Source of the DNA: Glandiceps talaboti | Lineage: Eukaryota > Hemichordata > Enteropneusta > Spengelidae | Assembly (NCBI RefSeq): GCF_964340395.1 | Contig: NC_135552.1 | Location: 8,769,994 to 8,833,993, forward strand | Direction: 5' to 3' | DNA length: 64,000 nt | In this document: positions 58,500-64,000 of the stretch, in pieces | Position numbering within the stretch: position 1 is the first letter of the stretch | Layout: every line of letters begins with the position of its first letter | Notes under the pieces: model-generated | What the model saw: only the letters and a program-made list of their open reading frames with translations | Databases searched by the model: none | Told to the model about the DNA's origin: nothing | Program-made: the position numbers and the translations under genes

Positions 58500-59310
58500 C
58501 TTTCAATGCACATAATTTCTTACTTTATCAATATTTTAGAGATCAGTCTGATTGAAATTTGTTGTGTGATAGTTCCTTTTAGTCACAGTACTCTGGCTCC
58601 ATGTTTTCCATTAGAAGAACGCTACTTTTTTTGTTTAATCCATTCTGTTCAGGGCTGCAGGGAGAAGGTTTTACATTACACAGACTGTCAACCCTATGTC
58701 ACAAATGCAGGGTCCACTAATGAAACATTTGCAAGCAGGTCAGAGGTCAGATTAGTGCTTAGGGTAGGAGATTGCAATAATGACATACCGCCATGCACAT
58801 CGTTTCATTGATGGCAAACAATTCAAATAGAAATTAGACTAATTCTAAAATTCTCTTAATTATTTCTCATCATCTTTTATTAATAAAAGGGATACAGAAA
58901 TGGAGACAATATAAATGCCATCTCAGAAAATGAGAAATGTTACTTTCTTGCTCTCGGCTGATTTCTTTTTTGTGATATCACCCCTTTGGGAGATTCAAAT
59001 TCTCTGTAGAATAAGTATATATATCTGTAAATTCTCACAGGGATTGTAGTTTTGTATCTAACCCCCTTAGTGGCTGGAGTTGAGGGGAACAAAATGCAAA
59101 ATGACAGTGGAAGTGTATGTATTGTATGTATAAAGCATCTGCAATAAGAGGGCAAAGGTCACCTCCTCTAATGCATTTCAATTACTTGATGTCAGGCTGG
59201 GATGTCATTTCATCGTCAGGGGGCCAACAGCCGCAGTGCTTCCTTTGGAATTAATAAAAAGGTCTCCGTGTGCAAATATTGCAAAGCATTTTCAAATTTG
59301 GCAAAATGAA
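58500..59310. other. Repeat-free, less AT-rich block with DR1 site (possible regulatory element)
   Basis: More balanced composition than the flanks, few homopolymers, and a perfect DR1. Positions 59148-59290 are particularly dense, with AAAGGTCA, TAATGCATTTCAATTA, a GGGGGCC stretch and TGCAAATATTGCAAA. The 101-codon frame at 58506-58811 has no domain. Inference only. Confidence 0.3.
58737..58749 (+). promoter_or_regulatory. Second perfect DR1 nuclear-receptor element
   Basis: AGGTCAGAGGTCA: two exact AGGTCA half-sites with a one-base spacer, as at 16746. It is located in a repeat-free block. Confidence 0.45.
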
Positions 59311-61516
59311 GCCAAATTGACAAACGAAGAAAAGAGAGACTGCATGGCTTCAACAAAACTCTATTGATCAAGGTGTACTATTCTAAAACGATCAACATCT
59401 GTATCCAAGTTTCCTCTCCGATCACAACACAACAACTTCAAAGTTCCGTTTCTTGAATTATTTAACCTGTGTAGTACGCAAGTGTCAAATTGACCTAAAA
59501 TCTAGCATTCACACAACCTGGCAGTAAAAACATATGAGATGTACTTACAATAATGATCTTGCAGTGTTTGAGAGCTGTTTAACCAGAAAAACATTAGTCT
59601 CTGTATGGCCATGTGAACAGCAACCGTTCAGACAAATAGTACACAGCTGCCAACAACAGTTGGCATGTTACCACTATCAAAACACACACATCAACTGGTC
59701 TGTAACAACCAAATAACCATATACCTAATCTCCACATATTAATAAATCGAACCGTGTACACAAATCATAAGTCTTGTTTCCAATTATAGTATTTTATAAG
59801 TGTCTACACTTCATGATTACCTCGTCTATATACAAATATTATGCGGTCAGTCACCGAAAGAGTACAGTATCTGCGACATGCACAAATATTCATTCTGTAA
59901 GTTATACGATAAGAACAAAAGAGTACATGTATGTTAAATATTTTTTTCTTCCGACAATTGATAGCAAGAAGATTTAAGCATTTTTAACCAAAAATATTTC
60001 CTCATATATATATTCACCAATCTGCTATAATGCTAAAATGAAGATGAAAATAACTTGTAATAATATATATGTATATAATATGGTATCTTTCCGTATTGTG
60101 TAGGACACTGATTCACAATTTTTTGAATTAATTAATAAATAATTGCACCCTGATGTATGTCGAACATATATTTCAACATATACTAACACCAACCTGTTAT
60201 ACATGTCTATCATATGCGCACACTAGTAACATTTTAGTGGTACAAGAAACTTGTAAATCATATGTTGTATTTTACATATTTTTTTGCAGTATACTACTTG
60301 TGTCCATGATATCATACATGTACATCTTCTGTCAAACATGTTTGTTAGCTTGAAAATGCTATTGGAAATTACCAGTAATATTTCATATCTGAAATTAAAT
60401 TGTAAATGAAATATAAAATCTTATTTGTAACTTGAAACAGATTCTCGAATTCTGTTTGCAACCATATTGTAACGCAGGTCAAAAAAAGGACGGCTATTTA
60501 TTTCATCCTGCCCACACACCATCTAATAAAACCTCACTGACATATTTTGAAAGTTTAGCAGTGATAGCTTTGCTTTGTGATTGATGATGTGTTGATAAGT
60601 TACTGTAATAATGATTCCATGAAGTCATTCTCAAATCGTTGTTAAATCTGGCTGTTGAAAGCCAACTGTAGAATGACTGCATTGTGTATTCATAAGGATA
60701 TGGACAGTTTCACAGCTAGTCGGTCCTGTGAGAATAGCGGTCATTAAAACGTCTATCTATACTGTGAATGGACTTGCAATCCTTACAGCTAGCAATCAGT
60801 CGCTCAACCCACCATCTCATTAGTATTCACAACGGGAGTTCTAACACGATTGATAGTTCAATTGGGGCAAGTTCAAATCTATTTTGTATCCATCAGTTCA
60901 GTGTTTTTTTAAGTAACATTATAAATCATGAGACCTGTTTTGATAAATAAGCTTGATATTATCCAATTGTATATGGTGACTAATACCGGTGCAGTAAAGT
61001 ATTGTATATTTAACTAAGTTAATATTATTCAATTTTCATTCAAATTGTAACTCTGAACACTAACAAATAGCACTAACTTCATATACGAACATGTTTTGAT
61101 CAATAATTTTTAACACATGCGAATATTATTCCAGAAAGACCGTTTCTGTTTGTGAAACGCTACATAGAAATATTTTAAACTACAAATATTACAATCGTAA
61201 AAAAGAAGGAGAGAGAAATTACACAAAATGGTGAACATTTCTATTTCACACTACCAACTAGCATCTAGATTCGTTTTTTATATTTCATTTGAACTTTGAC
61301 CTGAATATTTTTTTGATTGGCATGTTCATTCACTCATGAAATATGGGAGTATCTATCGCAGCAAGATCAGATAGTAAGTATTCCCTGAACTCCCTAAGCT
61401 AGCTATCACTAACCATATACAGTTTATCACGGTTTTAGGCAGTCTCAATCAAAATCTGCGGCTTATATTTTTTCTGTACAATATATTACTTTGAGATAGT
61501 TTTTCTATATTTTGCA
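59311..61516. other. Single-copy AT-rich DNA, no gene
   Basis: Only chance frames and A/T-rich sequence; no repeat family recognised. Confidence 0.5.
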
Positions 61517-61517
61517 G

Positions 61518-61735
61518 AGCTACCTGACGACACAGAGTCTGGAAATTTGAATCCAACTCTGCAGGCAAACAGCAGTAATCAGCTGAGTCACATACATATT
61601 CAAAAAAATTCATTTACCTTGGGCATCATCAAAAGACCATCTTACCATTATATTTTCTACTATCCCATAATACCACCTGATGTCAACGACACAACATTCA
61701 TGCTGCATGTAATATTTCAACATCTTTAACAGTCT
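61518..61735 (+). other. Possible exon downstream of a good splice acceptor (weak)
   Basis: A pyrimidine-rich stretch TTTTTCTATATTTTGCAG ends at 61517 and opens a frame that runs, from L-P-D-D-T-E-S-G-N-L-N-P, through polar residues to a stop near 61727-61729. The first 30 or so codons look protein-like and G+C is raised there; the second half (S-Y-H-Y-I-F-Y-Y) looks random. A weak donor-like GTAATC at about 61575 could end a short exon. No family recognised; chance is the default reading. Confidence 0.15.
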
Positions 61736-64000
61736 ATCACCACAAATACACAATAACACAATGTTTATCACTGCAAGGCAAATTCTAAAGTAACTGCATA
61801 CTCGTGTACATTGTATATATTCTGAAACTTGTTACACAAAGATCTCTAGATGATGCCTTTACTACAAGATAGAGAGTAACTAAATATTATGTATGGCAGT
61901 TTTTAAACATATGACTCGCACCATATAAGCATGAAACAGAGAGGCAAATTTTGATTGTGAGCAAGGAGAAAAAATGATTCTCGAGTGTATACACTATAAC
62001 TCATTTGCAGACTCGGAGCTCTCCTGGGCAGAATGACAACTGAAGTTTCATAAGAACGATGTATTAATTAATGCATTTATTTTTCATGAATTTTACAATA
62101 TTATCATCCATCACCATCACAGAATGAAAACTGCAGCACACATCTGGTTGTCTATCACACTACAGAAAAGAACACCATCATTGTAGTTGCCTCGCCAACA
62201 ATATTCAGACAAAACAGAAAATGATGCATATTTAAGTTCTACTTGTTTTAAAATGCTGTTTTTGTGTGTATTTGTTATCTATGGGATGTTTTATGAGCAT
62301 TTTAATGTTCTTTTCTCTCCCGAAATAAACTTTAATAATAATATTTCTATCACAGATGCCCTTACATCTTACAAAGAATGGGAAAGTGAAAGTGCATCTT
62401 ATTGTAATTTTATAATGCCAGATTGAGATAAAAATGGAGATTTCTGTTTGCAGTGTACATAATTTTCTGTCAACCACACTTGCAAGTTGCAGCATTATTC
62501 TGAAGTAAAATATCATGAAATTACAAATTTCAGTTGAGAGACAACTTCATTAACCTTATACTCAAATTTGGTGATTTCAAGTACAACTTAAGTACATGAA
62601 AATTACATAAAAATGAAAAAGAATGCAATGTATTTCCGCCATAGCTTCTCTGCACCACGACTTACATTAGCTTTGGTCTCTATATTGAAATCATCATTAA
62701 GCAAATTAAGTCTAAATAATAAGGACCTGTGTTAAAAATATATTTGAAATATATGAGTAAAGCCCTGACTTGTATTTAGCCATAAAACAAAACAATAACA
62801 TTTAATTACACTGAGGCTGTAGACAATAAATATCACTGCCATCAATTCAGATTTTTTTTTTTTGCAGCATGTACTTTTTTTCTCATCTGGCTTATTCATT
62901 ACAATGATTTATACTGTAATAAAAGACAATAGGTTTTATTCATTCTCAACCTATCAAATCGTTCTGGATATATCTCCTTGTTGTTATCAATCAATAAATT
63001 GTGGGAAAAAATGGGCAAGTTGACGTCACTCAGCTTCGTTTAATTTTGGCTATCATATAAGATATTTATTTTGTATAAAACAAGCCATTTGCTTAACACT
63101 TCCTAGTTTTGTTGCTGATTTGTTTTTGAATCAGTCATCCATACAGCAGCATTCATATGCTCTGTGAAGATCATAATATCAGGTTTTGTTGTCATGGGTT
63201 TTTGTTCGAATAACAGACTTCAAAACATCCAGCTATTAACAGTCTTATCATCTCTTACACAAATGGAACACAGCAGCAAATCATTTAATTTTTAACATTC
63301 ATCTCATTCTGTATATGATTGAATCTCAATAGAGTTGCATCAATTCGTTCCACGCAATAAATATTTCAATTCAGAGATACATTATGTATTAAGCTCTCAT
63401 AACTAATCAACCCTAAATTCAATTCTAGCACAGGTCACTTTCTTTGATCTACCTCTATTGAATTAGAAATCTCCACCACAGAACATCCAAAAATGTTGAA
63501 TATTTAATGAAACCTGTATGCATTCTCAATTTCTAAATCATTGACTGCAGGCACTGATTTCATAAAATCACCCTGCATCTAAATATACTATTCCATAATG
63601 CCTTTTCAGACTCGGAGACTTACTGCAAATAGCTAGTCATTTTTATCTGTACATCCCAAACTACTTTCATCGATATCAAATTCTTATGGTTTGATTTGTT
63701 TGTGTTCTCAATTTAATCCTGTATTTTAGTTTAGTGTATGTCCATGTAATATTGCAACTTCCTATTCTATTCACAAAGAATGCCTGACTACATTTCACAA
63801 AGTCAAAGTGTATGGAGATAATCGTTGCAGATATAATGGATGAAAATTGAAGATATTATTATCTATTAATGATAATAACTTCATTCTTTTCCCATTTCCT
63901 TTCTGTGATCAGAAATCTTCTTTGAAGTTTTGAACCGAAAAAGAAAGAAAACGAGAAATGCCTGGAGCGGGTCGGTTTCCTAGTACAATTCATCATTAGT
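61736..64000. other. Single-copy AT-rich DNA, no gene
   Basis: Nothing recognised beyond short chance frames and T/A homopolymers. Confidence 0.5.

Noticed and set aside
1-64000. tRNA genes, rRNA genes, CRISPR arrays, telomeric repeats and bacterial-type operons
   Set aside because: No sequence on either strand fits; the only tRNA-like promoters belong to SINEs with decayed boxes.

Overview
The window reads as non-coding nuclear DNA from an animal. By eye it is about one third G+C, rich in A/T homopolymers and microsatellites, and has no long open reading frame that looks like a protein. Frequent ACATGTA/TACATGT words, tRNA-derived SINEs, small MITEs, fold-back repeats and many decayed tandem arrays suggest a marine invertebrate, most likely a lophotrochozoan such as a mollusc; a hemichordate or similar animal cannot be excluded. 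I found no rRNA gene, canonical tRNA gene, CRISPR array, operon or convincing exon. Almost all open frames are short, biased to F/I/Y/N/K/S, and behave like chance ORFs in AT-rich DNA. The window is therefore best read as a large intron or a gene desert.

Layout. 1-17 kb is mostly single-copy AT-rich DNA with three decayed tandem arrays (1.15-1.46, 2.5-3.5 and 6.56-7.07 kb), a long AT microsatellite at 4.74 kb, and motif clusters that look regulatory: POU/SOX composite sites at 10.54 and 11.56-11.59 kb, a perfect RFX X-box palindrome with an E-box palindrome at 13.92-13.95 kb, and a perfect DR1 nuclear-receptor site at 16.75 kb. 17-29 kb holds two more tandem arrays (17.06-17.66 and 28.1-28.5 kb), a 63-bp duplication (19.4 kb), several microsatellites, a SINE on the minus strand (23.40-23.65 kb) and a 161-bp hAT-type MITE with an 8-bp target duplication (27.47-27.63 kb).

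33-43 kb is the most transposon-rich part. It contains two copies of a ~320-bp repeat whose 3' part folds back on itself (family A; a third full copy lies at 53.25 kb and a fragment at 19.28 kb), two copies of repeat family B with a conserved hairpin, two copies of a near-complete palindromic element (family D, up to 351 bp), two copies of family C, a 17-base C run and a 31-base G run. 43-50 kb holds a degenerate 138-bp array, a GAT microsatellite, a 62-bp near-perfect palindrome, a ~0.9-kb minisatellite with a 55-bp unit and a 224-bp higher-order period, and a 245-bp TA-flanked MITE. 50-64 kb holds a second SINE (51.4-51.7 kb), the third family A copy, a possible decayed SINE, small minisatellites, and two relatively G+C-rich, repeat-free blocks (54.5-55.3 and 58.5-59.3 kb), the latter with a second perfect DR1 site.

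No genes can be shown to work together here. The most plausible function is cis-regulatory: SOX/POU, RFX, nuclear-receptor and homeodomain-type words concentrate in repeat-free, less AT-rich blocks, as expected inside or beside a developmental regulatory gene. That is inference and needs cross-species alignment. I did not find a convincing new biological system; the best candidates for novelty are the fold-back repeat families and the widespread 100-160-bp decayed tandem arrays.
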